Shown here piece after piece: positions 1 to 11,621 of a stretch of DNA of 64,000 nucleotides. The stretch covers positions 79,501-143,500 of the forward strand of contig JAOTOM010005146.1 in NCBI GenBank assembly GCA_034440615.1. The letters are read 5' to 3'. The DNA comes from Ashinkailepas kermadecensis. Lineage: Eukaryota; Arthropoda; Thecostraca; Neolepadidae. Both the position numbers and the translations under genes were made by a program. Every line of letters begins with the position of its first letter. The first letter of the stretch is position 1. The notes under the pieces are model-generated. The model was not told the origin of the DNA and ran no database searches. It saw only the letters and a program-made list of their open reading frames with translations.

Positions 1-79
1 TCACTGAAGTCCAAGGCACATAACTTGGTGAAGCCCTAGCTGGAGGCCGGCTCGAAGGCGCCTGACTGACGTCGCCTTC

Positions 80-361
80 TTGGGTGAGCAAGTGTTGATC
101 GACCTGTTCATCAAGTACAGCACAGCCATCCCATCCAGTGCTGCAGTCAAGCGCCTGTTCTCCATAGGCCAGGACACCTCGAGGGTCAAGGGAGCCACCC
201 TGTCAGATGTCAACTTTGAGAGACTGATGTTCGTGAAGGACAACCAGCATTACATCGAGGGGATAGGAAAGGAACAGGAGGCTATTCTAGGGCAAATGCA
301 TTCATTCGGTTATTTAAGTTATTTTTCATGTGTAGTTTTAGTTCTTAATATTTTCAATTAG
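80..361 (+). pseudogene. hAT transposase C-terminal dimerisation domain, remnant
   Basis: The plus-strand reading frame has the typical end of hAT-superfamily transposases: a Ser-Ser-Ala-Ala-Val-x-Arg-Leu-Phe-Ser block followed by a Leu-Ser-Asp-x-x-Phe-Glu-x-Leu-x-Phe block. In this family the C-terminal dimerisation region is known to hold transposase subunits together. No ATG opens the frame, and the catalytic core and BED zinc finger are missing because the window begins here. The frame closes at 361 and the following ~330 bases are AT-rich with no further coding signal. It could be the 3' end of an intact transposase whose start lies outside the window, or of a domesticated ZBED-like gene. 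I see no evidence to separate these. Confidence 0.72.
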
Positions 362-688
362 TTTTATGCTTCTTTTACTGCAAATAAACAATATGCTGAA
401 TGTTAACTAATGTTTCATTTCATTGGCTCCCTTAATTATGAAGGTACACATCGATTGCCATCTAATCTTCACATGCTGTACGTTTTTGGAAAGCGCAATG
501 TCTCAGCTACGACATACTTAACTTCCAGCTCTCTAGGCCTGTTTTGAATGGTTTTACAGCCAACAAACGAAACAGAAACTAAATGCATGTAACAATGGTT
601 AGGTGTTAGCGGTTATTGTCAGCTTCCGCTATTTTTTTTAGCCGTTCATCGGCTTAGCGTGATCGAAGTTAACTTTTGAGTTAGCGGA

Positions 689-925
689 TTAGCGGTTATC
701 GAAGCTAACTTTTCGGTTAGCTGTGCCCACCAGTGGATATGTATCTATTGGAGGGAAAGGTAGGCGGACTCCACGGTCATTACTGGTAGCGTGCGTGGTG
801 GCTATATCGGCAGCTTCATTTCCAGCAAGGCCAATATGGCTGGGGATCTGGCAGAATACGATATTTTTGTCGTTAGCAGTTAGGGATATGACTAGACAGG
901 GATATGAGTAGAATCCTGTGCACAA
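689..925 (-). pseudogene. RNase H domain fragment of a non-LTR retrotransposon
   Basis: The minus-strand frame contains Ile-Pro-Ser-His-Ile-Gly-Leu-Ala-Gly-Asn-Glu-Ala-Ala-Asp. This is the last conserved block of retrotransposon RNase H1 domains, with the His, Asn and Asp of the active-site region. Only ~78 residues are open. The first catalytic Asp and Glu blocks are absent, so this is a short dead fragment. It differs in sequence from the RNase H domain at 10.5 kb, so it probably belongs to another element family. Confidence 0.6.
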
Positions 926-1253
926 GCCTATTATCTGGGTTGAAAGACTTCATTGCTTAAATAATGCTCAAGGAGTCAGTGAAAACCACATGATTTGTGG
1001 ACTGGTCATCCTGGACACAATAGAGAGCTTACAAAATGGAATATAGTTCAGCAGTAAAAATCGACGCCTGCTTCGGTAAACAGAAGTATCCAATACCGCG
1101 TCCATCGACGCACGCGCATCCCACGCCGGAAGGGGCTTGGAGCCGTCTTTGTATATGCGAGAGAACTCACGACACTCTTGTGGTTTTTTTTTTCTAACGC
1201 CAGCATGCGAAATTCATCGGGGTTTACGTTCCCCTTTTTTAATAGGACAAAGT

Positions 1254-1321
1254 AAGGTTAGTCTGCACTGCAGTGCAGACTAACCTTTGTTGACAGGTTG
1301 TCCCATGGGACAACCTGTCAA
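1254..1321. repeat. two adjacent perfect palindromes
   Basis: Bases 1254-1287 form a perfect 34-bp palindrome centred on CTGCAG. Bases 1290-1321 form a perfect 32-bp palindrome centred on CCATGG. They are separated by only two bases. A weaker outer inverted pair (GTTCCCCTTTT near 1229 and AAGGGGGAATG near 1320) brackets both, so the whole may be a small hairpin-type element. No target duplication was found. Confidence 0.85.
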
Positions 1322-2429
1322 GGGGGAATGCTCGGAGTGACAGCGCGTGCCACAGCAATTTTGTGATGGTAAATACTATGCACTACATTTTCTTCTGGTA
1401 TTCTCTTCTTTTCAGAATGCTAAACTCTGACAACAGAAGTTGAAGCTGATAATCCAGCCTTGGGCCTGGATCACGAGCACTGTATTGCACCCGAAGTCCG
1501 AAATACGCCATGCTGAGCACAACCGGACCAAGACAGGTCTTGTTCTTTTCACAACATGTTTCGAGGTCACAGACTTCCAGTGCCGGCCGTTTTCCGTATC
1601 ATGAATTGCATCAGCAGACCAATTATCGGACAGATAACGGCACCCGACTGTGCGTCGGCAGCGTCAAGGTGTATTTCATCATCCACACCATTGCATCATC
1701 CCATGGCAGAGGTGAGCAACGACCATTGAAGACATCGATGGGAGGCTCCACAACAGGTTCCATGTGGAACATGCGCAACACCACCACAAATTAGTCGTCA
1801 TGATTCAAGCAAACAAGGTCACTTCTCAAGTGAGAACACGATGTCTCTAGAATCGGTGATGAAGAACAAAATGATGTCAAGCACATCTGAGTGACTGCTC
1901 TACTTACCTGCCTGAACATGATCTTGTTCAATGGAAAGGTGATGGAGATGTTGATGAATGCTGCACCCCAGCCACACAGGAACTCATTCCTGGTGGCTAC
2001 CAAGGGCTGTACCACCACATCAGAAGTAGGCATGGCAAGCCTGACAAACCAATGGCTGAAACCAGGCATCAGTTATGAATACTGCATCTTGTTTTGCTAG
2101 CAGACTATATGCTGCTTTTCACATTGGAATGACCGAGCATCACAAAAGCATTTGTAACTGCCTGTATTTGTAACATTTGTATGCCTCCATTTAATCCACA
2201 TGGCTTATGACACCAATTCCAGCCTAGTTAATTGATGTAAGAGCATAGGTAAGTAAATAAGTATGTTGAATCTGGCATCATGAATTGCATTGATGCAAAT
2301 TTAGTATAAATGTGCTTCTTGCAATAATATCCTGCCATTACCATTCTGATCACCAAATATTCAACAGATTATACAATTGGTGGCCATAGAATATACTAAT
2401 GAAGATAAATCATCATGAGCAGTTCCTTA

Positions 2430-2484
2430 GTTAGTTAGTTATTTTGGCTTTGGGGCGCTTCGACCAGAGTTGATCATTCGCGCC
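2430..2484 (-). mobile_element. short hairpin retroposon, copy 1
   Basis: This 55-bp unit has the GCGCC-type hairpin and, on the minus strand, a 3' tail ending in three TAAC-like steps. It is flanked by CATGAGCAGTTCCTTA (2414-2429) and CATGAGCATTTCCTTA (2485-2500), a target duplication matching at 15 of 16 bases. Confidence 0.7.
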
Positions 2485-2713
2485 CATGAGCATTTCCTTA
2501 CTTTCCAAATTAATGAAGAGCTAAAAATGTGTCCCTATATTTTTGGGGCATACCCTTCTCTGCGCAAGCACTTCAAAACTGATCTTCCCACCTTATAACT
2601 ATTACTGGACCATTCAGAACCATCCCAATTTTAGCCATCCCAGCTAGTACCAATCTGTCCATGCTATCAGACTGTCATGATGTATTGCCCTATATTATTT
2701 ATACAGTCATGAG

Positions 2714-3759
2714 CAGGGTGGGAATTAAGGCACTTCTTACGAGATTTTATCTCTGAAAACATTTTTGCACTCCGGGTTCATACTGGATAGGATGGGCTTC
2801 ACATGTACTCAGACACAAATGTGGGAACAAAGATATCAATAAAAACAAACACAGAACGACACCAAAAAAAACGCTGGTTATTCCACTTACGGTCACCACT
2901 CAAACTAATCACTTTTTGTAGCTGTCAGCGGCCGGACCGCAGCTTCACACACTCCATCAATCTCAACCACCGGAATTGCCGACAACAACGCGCCATCAGC
3001 AACTTGCAAGATGATGCGCATGCGCACTGAGAACACTGTTCTCCGGCTCTGGAGCCGCGTCTCGGAATACATGTGTTTCTGCCACCCTATAGTGGGAAAC
3101 TTTGACAGTTTTAAGAGACGTCTCCGGAGTGCCGGAGGCCACCGATCAGAATTGGCTGCGTTAGCGTTTTCTGTTCTGAAATATGTCTGTCAACCAATCA
3201 ATGCAAGGTATTTTTTATATGACGTCATAACCATTAGCAACTTTGAAGACATGGGTTAACAGTGTCATACTGTAAACACAAGACCTTGACTGATACTTTG
3301 CTTTGACCACATCCAACTGTGGCGTGTGCGATAGCGGAGTTGCATTCGTATTACGTGGGAAATTGGCTGCGTAGGTAGGTATGCGCTCTGAGCTGAGGGT
3401 GAAGTGTGAAGTATTTTTGTTTGTTTTTTATATGGCTAGCCTTGTACTGAGACCAGCAGTGAAAGGAAAACGCATTTCTCCTGTGAGTTATAAGAAACGA
3501 AACTGCTGATTATTACGAGTCACTGCCGGGCGGTGCCATCCATTGTTCACTTCTTTGTTCGTATGTTTTGGCATTTGATTTGACCAAAAATGAGAATGAT
3601 ATTACTTATGCATATTATATAGGTACTGATTTAGGTTTTTCCGGTCGGTTACTGGTAAACAGATTCCATGCATCAAAAAATAATGTCCATGAAAATGTAC
3701 TCCGGAAGAAATCGGTATGCACTCCGACTCCCAACCCGAAAAGTAAGTTTCCAACTCTG
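2714..3759 (+). mobile_element. non-autonomous hAT-type element, copy A
   Basis: The unit begins CAGGGTGGGAATT and ends in the complement of CAGAGTGGGAAAC. CAG[A/G]G termini are the hallmark of hAT elements. It is flanked on both sides by GTCATGAG (2706-2713 and 3760-3767), a perfect 8-bp target duplication, which is the length hAT transposases make. A second copy lies at 6928-7979 in reverse orientation and matches over almost the full length. Short open frames are shared between the copies, but no transposase domain is visible, so the element would need a transposase from elsewhere. I infer movement; the family has not been matched to a named one. Confidence 0.85.
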
Positions 3760-3769
3760 GTCATGAGCA

Positions 3770-4680
3770 CCTACGACACTTCTCCCACAGCCCTCATGGA
3801 TAATGATGCACATTTACCAACCAACACCATGCAGCTCATTGAATACATGAATATGTGATTTTTTTCATCAGTGCATTAAACACTGCCAATGGTACACAAA
3901 TAACATACTGATATTAACAATACTGGTGCTTCAATAAGGAATCAACTAATTTGAATTGATTCATGGGTCCAAGCAATTTTAATCATTGAGGTTAACATCA
4001 ATAATTTGTGAAATGACCACCCCCACCCCACACACACAAAAAAAAATTAAATTGAATCATGAGTTGGATCACAAAGTTTGTATGAGTCACCATTGAATTT
4101 ACCACAAAAAAACTGCATTGCTAGCAATTCTGCCTATCACATAATCAAAAAAGGTAGGACGTACATGCAGGCACAGGTTTCGTACCAGCCCTGCAGCACT
4201 TGGGCAATTGTGTCATTTCTTTTAATTAAACTGATGTTCAGTGTGTGATCTTTGAACTTGAGCTGTTTCCCCCATGATGTTTTAATATTCCATTTCCAAA
4301 ACTTTTCTTCCCTGGCCTCACCACAACAGCTTCCAACAACTCATCAAAGAAGTATCAAAAGTATTACATGAAACATAAATTCAACCTTGGAAAGGTAATA
4401 AATGGAACTAACAGCATATTTAAAATATGGAGTACTTATTTCATCTTAGATGTATTCTCAATGATAAAAATACAAAATAAAAACATACTCAGTCAGGAAC
4501 AGGGAGGCTAAATGTGCCTTCATGCAAGTTATTTTCCCATGGGTCCATTGGGATCAGAATAGTAAAATACCTGAAGATGTATGTTGGGTATATGCATACA
4601 TCTTGGGTATTGATACTTGCTACGAAAAAGTGGTAAGATGTCCTCCCAACAAATTAAGGTGTTTTTTAATGATTTTTTCT
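3770..4680. other. AT-rich spacer without recognisable gene
   Basis: AT-rich sequence between hAT copy A and the inverted structure at 4.68 kb. Only short chance frames are present. No RNA gene or conserved domain is seen. Confidence 0.5.
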
Positions 4681-4682
4681 TT

Positions 4683-5585
4683 GGAATACCATGTTTATGA
4701 AGGTGACTATGATGACAGGACTACTTATTTTCTGTGCAAGTGCTTACTTTTCAGATTGTGAGCAAAATAATGCCTAAAAGAGGCTTTGAGTTAGGTAACA
4801 TAGCATAAAAAGAAATGTTTAAAACAATATTTAAAAAATACGACATAACCTAACCTAACCTAGCCTAACCCACCTTTGGAGAAATGAAAAAAGTATAAAA
4901 ATGTCAAGCAATTTATTTTCTGAGAATTCTACAAATTAAAAAGAAACCTAACCCAGGCTAACCAAACCTAACCTAAGCTAAGCTGCTTTTGAATATTTTT
5001 TTTTTTTATTGGTGTGAAAATTTTGGGAAACTTTTTAGTATTATTGTGCCTAAGGTGGTAACAAGAAAAGTTTTTACATGCATTTTCCTCCATAATGAAA
5101 CAAATTGGTTAGGTTTGGACAGGTTAGGTTAGCCGGTATTCTTCAAGTATTACCCCTCACGCTTCCTTTATCTCAACAATGTATCCAAGCCATTGTCAGC
5201 TGACTGCCAGTCAGCTGTTGGTGACATCACTCAAATGTACCGACACCCTGCAGCTGGGTGCACTGAATGTTCCAAGGGCATCACCAGGAATATTTGTAAG
5301 GGTCAGGTTAGGTTAAGCTAGGTCTGGTTTTCACCATAGTGAAATAGCATCTGCACACCCTCCCCTCTGTATGTTCGAGTGACGTCACCAACAGCTGACT
5401 GGAAGTCAGCTGACAATGGTTTGGATACATTGTTGATATAAAGAAAGCATGAGGAGTAATACTTGAAGTTTACCAGGTTAGCCTAGGTTTTTATGCTCGA
5501 TTTTTTAATCTAAAAGACATTTGCACAGCAAATAATTGGTCCCATCATCTTAGTCACCTTCATAACATGATATTCTGAAGAATTT
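4683..5585. repeat. imperfect large inverted repeat with TTAGG-like motifs
   Basis: The segment near 4683-4755 is complementary, with mismatches, to 5513-5585. The sequences outside each arm also resemble each other in reverse. The arms carry CCTAACCTAACC runs on the left and GGTTAGG runs on the right, which fits the inverted layout. A MITE (5135-5474) sits in the middle. Related sequence, in direct orientation and spaced ~640 bp, occurs at about 13,026 and 13,663 inside the insertion at 11.6-15.1 kb. Confidence 0.55.
5135..5474. mobile_element. 340-bp MITE with long inverted repeats
   Basis: The ends begin GGTATTCTTCAAGTATTAC and, read inward from the right, GGTAAACTTCAAGTATTAC. The inverted match continues for about 110 bp per arm, leaving a central loop of ~120 bp. 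AGGTTAGCC is present on both sides (5126-5134 and 5475-5483), a 9-bp direct repeat. Nine-base target duplications are known for Mutator-like and some Merlin elements. The duplication lies in TTAGG-rich sequence, so chance is not fully excluded. There is no coding capacity. Confidence 0.72.
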
Positions 5586-5869
5586 TTTTTAAAAACCCCT
5601 TATACTGCAGGAAAGAGAAAAAATAAATTCAATAAATAAGAAATTACCCTAAACTGCAAGTTCACAACAATATTTTCTGACTGTCCTATGACGATATTGC
5701 ATACCTATGTTATTTACCTATTTATGTATTATATTGTTATGTTATGTTAGGTCAGGTTTTTATATTTTTCTTATTTTTTTATGTATTAATTTGTTATGGA
5801 ATGCTTGCACTTCCTTCTCAAAGCATCCAAGTTATATAGATTGCAATCTGTGGGCAGTGTTTGCCCAAT

Positions 5870-6650
5870 GTCTGCAGCTACCATCCCAACCACACAACAG
5901 TCCTAGACATAAAGACATAAAAGATCAGTGCAACTATGAGCCACAAGGGTCCTTCTTGGTTGAACTTTGGATTCATGGATGGTTTGCACATCAATGGTTC
6001 CTGGCAGCTGGTTCCAGTGTTCGACTACCCTGTTGGTAAAGAAAGACTGTATTAACCTTGTCCTGCTATGATTCACTTTAATTTTGAATTTATGACCTCT
6101 AATTGCATCATTTCTATTAAATTAAAACATTTCCCTGAGATATCCCCATTCCTGACCATGAACAAATTTAAAAACCTCGATGAGATCTCCTCTCAGCCTT
6201 CTATATCTAAGTGAAAACATATTCAATTTCTTCAATCTTTCCTCATATGCCAGGTTGCCTATACCATTAACCATTTGTGTTGCCCTCTTTTGTACTCTCT
6301 CTAAAAGCCAACAATCTTTCTCATAACTAGGGGACCAAGCTTGGACACAGTATTCTAAATGTGGCCTGACATATGCACAGTAAAGCTTCCTGATGACCTC
6401 CTCACTTTTGTATGACACATTCCTCTGTATTGCCCCAAGCATTCTTAGTGCCTTCTTCCTGGCTTCTTTGGTCTGTTCTGATGCCCCCAATTTTGTGTTC
6501 AAAATAACACCTAAGTCCTTCTCCTGCTGAGTCACAGACAGTACTTGGCCACCCATCAAGTATGGCGCCTTCGTATGCTGCCTACCTACATGCATGACTT
6601 TGCACTTATCAAAATTAAACTTCATTTGCCATTTTTTGGATCAGTCCTGT
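5870..6650 (-). pseudogene. CR1/L2-like reverse transcriptase C-terminal remnant
   Basis: A minus-strand frame of 167 residues has the end of a CR1/L2-type reverse transcriptase. It carries a Lys-Asp-Leu-Gly-Val motif after the palm, then a Val-Arg-Pro-His-Leu-Glu-Tyr-Cys-x-Gln-x-Trp block, then Leu-Glu-Arg-Val-Gln-Lys-Arg-Ala-Thr. After an in-frame stop near 6122 the homology continues toward 5870 with Arg-Val-Val-Glu-His-Trp-Asn-x-Leu-Pro, the usual last block of these proteins. The catalytic YxDD motif is not present, so this is a 5'-truncated, inactivated copy. It lies between the two hAT copies and is read in the same direction as the second. Confidence 0.75.
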
Positions 6651-6927
6651 GATGAGGGCACCAAGGACCTGCAACCAGGTTGTCATAAGGCTGTCTAGTT
6701 ATCTTGCCTGCAACCAGGACCATCTCATTCAGGTTGTTGAAATACTTCTAGCTTTAACTATGTCAAACACAGTAGATAACAAGTTTTTTTCGGGCATCAA
6801 TGAGCAATGAAGCAAGCAATGAACAATATTTTATTTAGGTAAAAGTATGTTTTGAGGAAGGGTCCAAAAAACACGGTGGTCGGAATCATGTCTTGGTCTT
6901 CGTTCATCACAGTAGGTTGGTAGGTAG

Positions 6928-7979
6928 CAGAGTGGGAAACTTACTTTCCGGGTTGGGAGTCGGAGGGCATACCGATTTCTTCCGGAGTACATTTTCATGA
7001 ACATTATTTTTTATACATGGAATCTGTTTGCCAGTAACCGACCGGAAAAACCTAAATCAGTACCTACATAATAAGCATAAGTAATATCATTCTCATTTTT
7101 GGTCAAATCAAATGCCAAAACATACGAACAAAGAAGTGAACAATGGATGGCACCACCCGGCAGTGACCCGTAATAATCAGCACTGTTTCGTTTCTTATAA
7201 CTCACAGGAGAAATGTGTTTTCCTTTCACTGTTGGTCTCAGTACAAGGCTAGCCATATGAAAAACAAACAAAAATACTTCACACTTCACCCTCAGCTCAG
7301 AGCGCATACCTACCTACTCAGCCAATTTCCCACGTAATACGAACGCAACTCCGCTACCGCACACGCCACAGTTGGATGTGATCAAAGCAAAGGATCAGTC
7401 AAGGTCTTGTGTTTACTGTTAACTTGTATGGACACTGTTAACCATGTTTTCAAAGTTGCTAATGGTTATGACGTCATATACAAAATACCTTGCATTGATT
7501 GGTTGACAGACAGATTTCAGAACAGAAAATGCTAACGCAGCCAATTCTGATCTGTGGCCTCCGGGACTCCGGAGACGTCTCTTAAAACTGTCAAAGTTTC
7601 CCACCATAGGGTAGCAGGAACACAAGTATTCCGAGACGCGGCTCCAGAGCCGGAGAACAGTGTTCTCAATGCGCATGCGCATCCTCTTGCAAGTTGCTGT
7701 TGGCGCGTTGTTCTCGGCAATTCCGGTGGTTGAGATAGATGGAGTGTGTGAAGCTGTGGTCTGGCTACTGACTGCTACAAAAAGTGATTAGTTTGAGTGG
7801 TGACCCTAAGTGGAATAACCAGCATTTTTTTTGGGTGTCGTTCTGTTTGTTTTTAGTGATCTTTTTTTTCACATTTGTGTCAGAGTACATGTGAAGCCCA
7901 TCCTATCCAGTATGAACCCGGAGTGCAAAAATGTTTTCAGAGATAAAATCTCTTAAGAAGTGCCTTAATTCCCACCGTG
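6928..7979 (-). mobile_element. non-autonomous hAT-type element, copy B
   Basis: This is the reverse-oriented sister of the element at 2714-3759 and ends at the same bases. Its target duplication is GTAGGTAG (6920-6927 and 7980-7987), different from that of copy A, so the two inserted independently. The 5' end reads CAC instead of CAG, a point change in the terminal triplet that may affect mobility. The right-hand duplication runs into the CCTA microsatellite. Confidence 0.82.
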
Positions 7980-7987
7980 GTAGGTAG

Positions 7988-8040
7988 TTACCTACATACC
8001 TACCTACCTACCTACCTAGGTACCTAGGTACCTACCTATA
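7988..8040. repeat. CCTA/TAGG microsatellite
   Basis: A run of CCTA units turns into ACCTAGGT units that are self-complementary. It directly follows the right target duplication of hAT copy B. Confidence 0.85.
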
Positions 8041-8152
8041 TATGCTAGTTGTTATAACCGGAGTTTTCCTTTTTTCAAGTTATTATAAAAGAAGCATCCA
8101 CATCCACATAAACAGAACCTTGACACCAACACCAACCTATGCACGTTTACAG

Positions 8153-8500
8153 GGTAATCTTTACCTTTCGGCCGACACATACTGCCAAGGTTAGTGATTT
8201 GTAAAGAGGTGTATAGTGGGGAAGTGACGTCACAGAAGCCAGGCAAGTGACGTCACAGGAGTCGGGTGTCGGTGAAGATTACCACCTAACCTGGACTAAG
8301 ATAATGTAGCATAATATACAAAATGTATGATAGCATAATGTAATCTAATCTAATCTAACCTAACCTAACCGGAAAACCAGAATCCTCGGAAGCAAATTTT
8401 TATGCCATGACGTCATGAAATATATGCGACATTGTATGCGACACCTCTTTCCAAATCACTAACCTTGGCAGCATGTGTCGGCCGAAAGGTAAAGATTACC
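8153..8500. mobile_element. 348-bp MITE with 9-bp target duplication
   Basis: Termini are GGTAATCTTTACC and its exact complement, continuing as ~60-bp inverted arms that contain CGGCCGACACAT. CGTTTACAG is repeated perfectly on either side (8144-8152 and 8501-8509). The loop holds two GTGACGTCAC palindromes and a run of TCTAA/CCTAA units. The first four bases (GGTA) and the duplication length match the element at 5135-5474, so the two may use the same kind of transposase. Confidence 0.78.
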
Positions 8501-8510
8501 CGTTTACAGC

Positions 8511-9467
8511 AGCCCCACTAGCCTTGCTCCGCTCACAGCCGGCGAACCCCTTCTCGGCGGTCTTTATGAAGAAGCCAAGGGCCAAACCCTATAGAGCCAG
8601 GGCTGGCCAAGGCTGGCCAAGGGCAAGGCCTACCTAGCCGCCAAGGGCATCCAACCTCCGAAATAGCCTCGGTCGAACCAAGGCGATATATACCAGGTGG
8701 CGTCATCCCTACTGCGCAGCTTTTTGCGCAGGTCCTTAAATGACGTCATCAGGGGTACACAGTACACACTTAACATGGGTCAGCCGCTTACACGCTTCGA
8801 AGATACGCAACGTGTGTACACTACCGGAGAGAAAACGAGAGTTTAAGAGGTTTAGGTGCAAAACGTAGAGCGTCATAGTCCCGGAAGAGATCTCCAATAC
8901 ATTTCACACGCATATTATACCCGAAAGAGCGTGCAAAGGGAGGTAGGACAAGTAAAATACGGCTGAGAATTAACATCTTACTGCGGCGGGATGCAGAAAG
9001 GACGTATCTGAAGCGTGGTCGTCGCCATGATGAAACCAGGCCAGAGAGCCCCAATCTGTATCAAATTTAGCATTGTGCTTGTGGTGTTGCATGGCAAAAG
9101 TAATTAACCGAAACATCTTTTCATCCCCCTCTATATGCGGCAACGCCCTTGATTTAGATGTCCAGGAAGGCGACAATTGTTTTTTTTTTCTCAGATCGAT
9201 AGTACCATAGGGAGCACATGAGAGGCAGACATTCCTTTTTATGGGGACATCTGTAAGCCCCCGTGCCTGCTCAGCAACGGGGGTGGAACTTTCAGAAAAT
9301 GATTTAGGGGACGCAATACCTGGAGGTAACAGGAAGACCTTCAGTCGAGAGGCCCTGTGGAGTCGAGCGTACACTCAACACTGCATCGATGGCAAGTTGC
9401 CACAAACTTGTGCGTGTAGAATACGGATTGTATTTGCAGATATGTGAGAGAGGACAAGTGCTGGTCG
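8511..9467. other. non-coding spacer
   Basis: Mixed-composition sequence between the MITE and the retrotransposon tail. Several frames are open for 70-134 codons, but none shows a conserved motif or codon pattern. I see no gene. Confidence 0.45.
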
Positions 9468-10019
9468 TGTTTTTCCCCTCCATCTTTAGCAGGGGCCAAG
9501 TGCCATCCGCTAGAGATATGCTACGTTAAGGAAAGGGTTACTTTAATCCGGCTTATATGGCATCCGGTTATATCAATTGAGGAAGAGAGGAAAGATGAGA
9601 CGCCGGCAAGCAAGGAACGTGGCGTAGGGGCCGATACATATACATGGGTGAAACATACACAGACACACGTACATACACGACACATAGAAGTACACTTGGA
9701 GGGTGGGCAGCATCGTAACCTGCGGAGAGGCTCCACTGCCCACCTGCGACCGAAAAAGCGAAGCAGAGGCCCGACGTCCAGGGCGAATCGTGGGCGTCGA
9801 GCCCAACCTTGTGTGTGTAGGTGTATGTTTTAGTTAAGGCTTGGAAAAACCTGAGAGGTGAAAAAACCAAGCAGCTTGGGAAACCCGAAGGTGAAAAACC
9901 AAACGCAATTCATAAGGAGAACCGTCCGTTTTGGTCAAATTGGATCGGTCTCTGCCTACCTAGTGTGTTACAACCTATATGTATGTGTTTAGCGACAATT
10001 GAGATGATAGCGTTTGACT
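9468..10019 (-). mobile_element. 3' untranslated part of non-LTR retrotransposon, copy 1
   Basis: This stretch follows the stop codon of the open frame at 10,020 on the minus strand. It is shared with the region 59,447-60,071, which has the same position relative to a homologous frame. Shared blocks include AGTGCCATC-GCTAGAGAT near 9499 and CTACCTAGTGTGT near 9957. The common far end lies in a T/C run near 9468, which marks the probable 3' end of the element. Confidence 0.7.
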
Positions 10020-11619
10020 TCAAATTACTTCCTCAAGTTTCGTACCGTGCAAGTATGTGAATATTAGCTCAATGAGCTCTGGGTGCTTGTCACCAAGGAG
10101 GCTTGGTAGTGAAAGTGGAAGACGATTTTGCGCAATGTAGGTAAGAAGTGGGCGACGTTGTAGTTGGTAAGATGGGCAGATAAGCAAGAAATGTTCCACC
10201 GAGTTATGAACACCACATGTTTGGCAGGGCGGAGCGCGGAGAGGTCGATCAAAGAGGAAATCATGTGTGAGTTTGGTGTGCCCGAGTCGGAGTCGAGCAA
10301 GGTGGATCTCATGTGAGCGCGTGAGTTGTCTGGAAGAGGGCCATTTGGCGAGAAGGGGTTTAATGTGGTGCAAGTGTGTAGTGTTGTGGTTCCAGCATGC
10401 CTGGAGATATGTGTTGAATAATCGGTTGGTGAGGGATAGAAGATCACAGGGGGGGGGGGGGGGGGGGGGGAGGTTGGGGGGGGGTGGGAGGTCGATGGCT
10501 CGACGTGCGAGCTCATCCGCCCGCTCGTTGCCCGGAATCCCCATGTGGCCAGGGATCCAGAGCAGTGTGAGGTGAAGGTGAACATGATATGTGCGATAGA
10601 GTTCCCGGATAGCGTGGAGTGTGGGGTGTGTAGTGTTGTGTATGGCTGCGAGAGCGTCGATGGAAGAACGTGAGTCGGTGCAGATGATGGTTGGTGTGGA
10701 GATGTGGTGTTGAATGATGTGGTGTAGACAGGCGTAGATTGCGACTAGCTCTGAGGTGTAAACCGAGTGGTGTGGTGTTAATTTTATTTGGCCAAAGTTG
10801 GGTCCACCGCACCAAGCAGCTCCCGTACCGTCGGTGGTACGGGAGCCGTCTGTGCAGAAGTATGTGTGATGGGGGTGGGCGGATTTATATTCGAAACATG
10901 TTTGTTGGGTTTCGATGGGAGAAAGTATTTTTTTGTTTTGGTGGAAGAGATATTCGAGCTTGGGGTGAAACATGTGCCAAAAGGGGATAAGGTGAGGGAC
11001 TTTGCCGGGGATTACCTTGGGAAATTTGAGCGCGAGAGTAAGGACATGATTCAAATGTATGCCAATGTGATGTTTGTTCCTATTACAGGAACGTCGAAAG
11101 GGAGGGTTATTGAGTGCAAGGGTGGCAGGGTGGTTGTGCTGTGTTGTGGTCCGAAAGTGGTATCTGACTAGTTGGAGTGTTCTGCGGTGTTGTAAACTGG
11201 GGAGGTGGGCCTCAGCCCGGAGACTAGTAATGGGTGTGGTGCGGTGTGCTCCGGTGATGAGGCGAAGTGCGTGATTTTGTATGCGTTCAAGTGTTGTGAT
11301 GTGTGACAGAGATATATGATCGAAGATAAACGCATTGTATTCCAGGACGGAGCGAATCAGAGCGATATACATTGTGTTGAGGGTGGTCCTATCTGCACCC
11401 CAGTCGCGACCGGAGATGCAGCGCAGGAGATTTAGCCGTTTTGCGCAACGTTGTTTTAGATAAGCAATATGAGGGCCGAAACAAAGACTTTTGTCTAGTA
11501 TGATGCCAAGATATGTGAATGTGGTTTGGTGAGGGATAATTTGTTCACGATAACGGAGCGGAGTAATAGGTGGGATGTACGTGGTGAGCCGTGAGAAAAG
11601 CATTGTGACGGATTTGCGA
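10020..11619 (-). pseudogene. non-LTR retrotransposon: RT thumb, RNase H, CCHC knuckle
   Basis: The minus-strand frame is open for ~530 codons up to a TGA at 10,020. In order it holds the end of a reverse transcriptase (Thr-Tyr-Leu-Gly-Ile-Ile-Leu-Asp), the thumb with Arg-Ser-Val-Leu-Glu-Tyr-Asn, and a complete RNase H domain. That domain has the Asp of CTDGS, the Glu of TSELVAI, the Asp of CTDSRSS and WIPGHMGIPGNERADELA. At the C-terminus is a Cys-x2-Cys-x7-His-x4-Cys knuckle. This order is known from I/R1/Loa-type elements that carry their own RNase H. A 22-base G run at 10,449-10,470 encodes a proline stretch. The frame is cut at 11,620 by the insertion that follows; the reverse transcriptase core continues at 15,117. 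The part kept here looks undamaged, so the insertion may be recent. Confidence 0.85.
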
Positions 11620-11621
11620 TA

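Noticed and set aside
4845..5135. Telomere or interstitial telomeric array
   Set aside because: CCTAA/TTAGG motifs are short, broken and spread on both strands with no long uniform run.
2714..7979. A single 5.3-kb foldback element with 1-kb arms
   Set aside because: Each arm has its own different 8-bp duplication and complete hAT ends, so these are two separate insertions.
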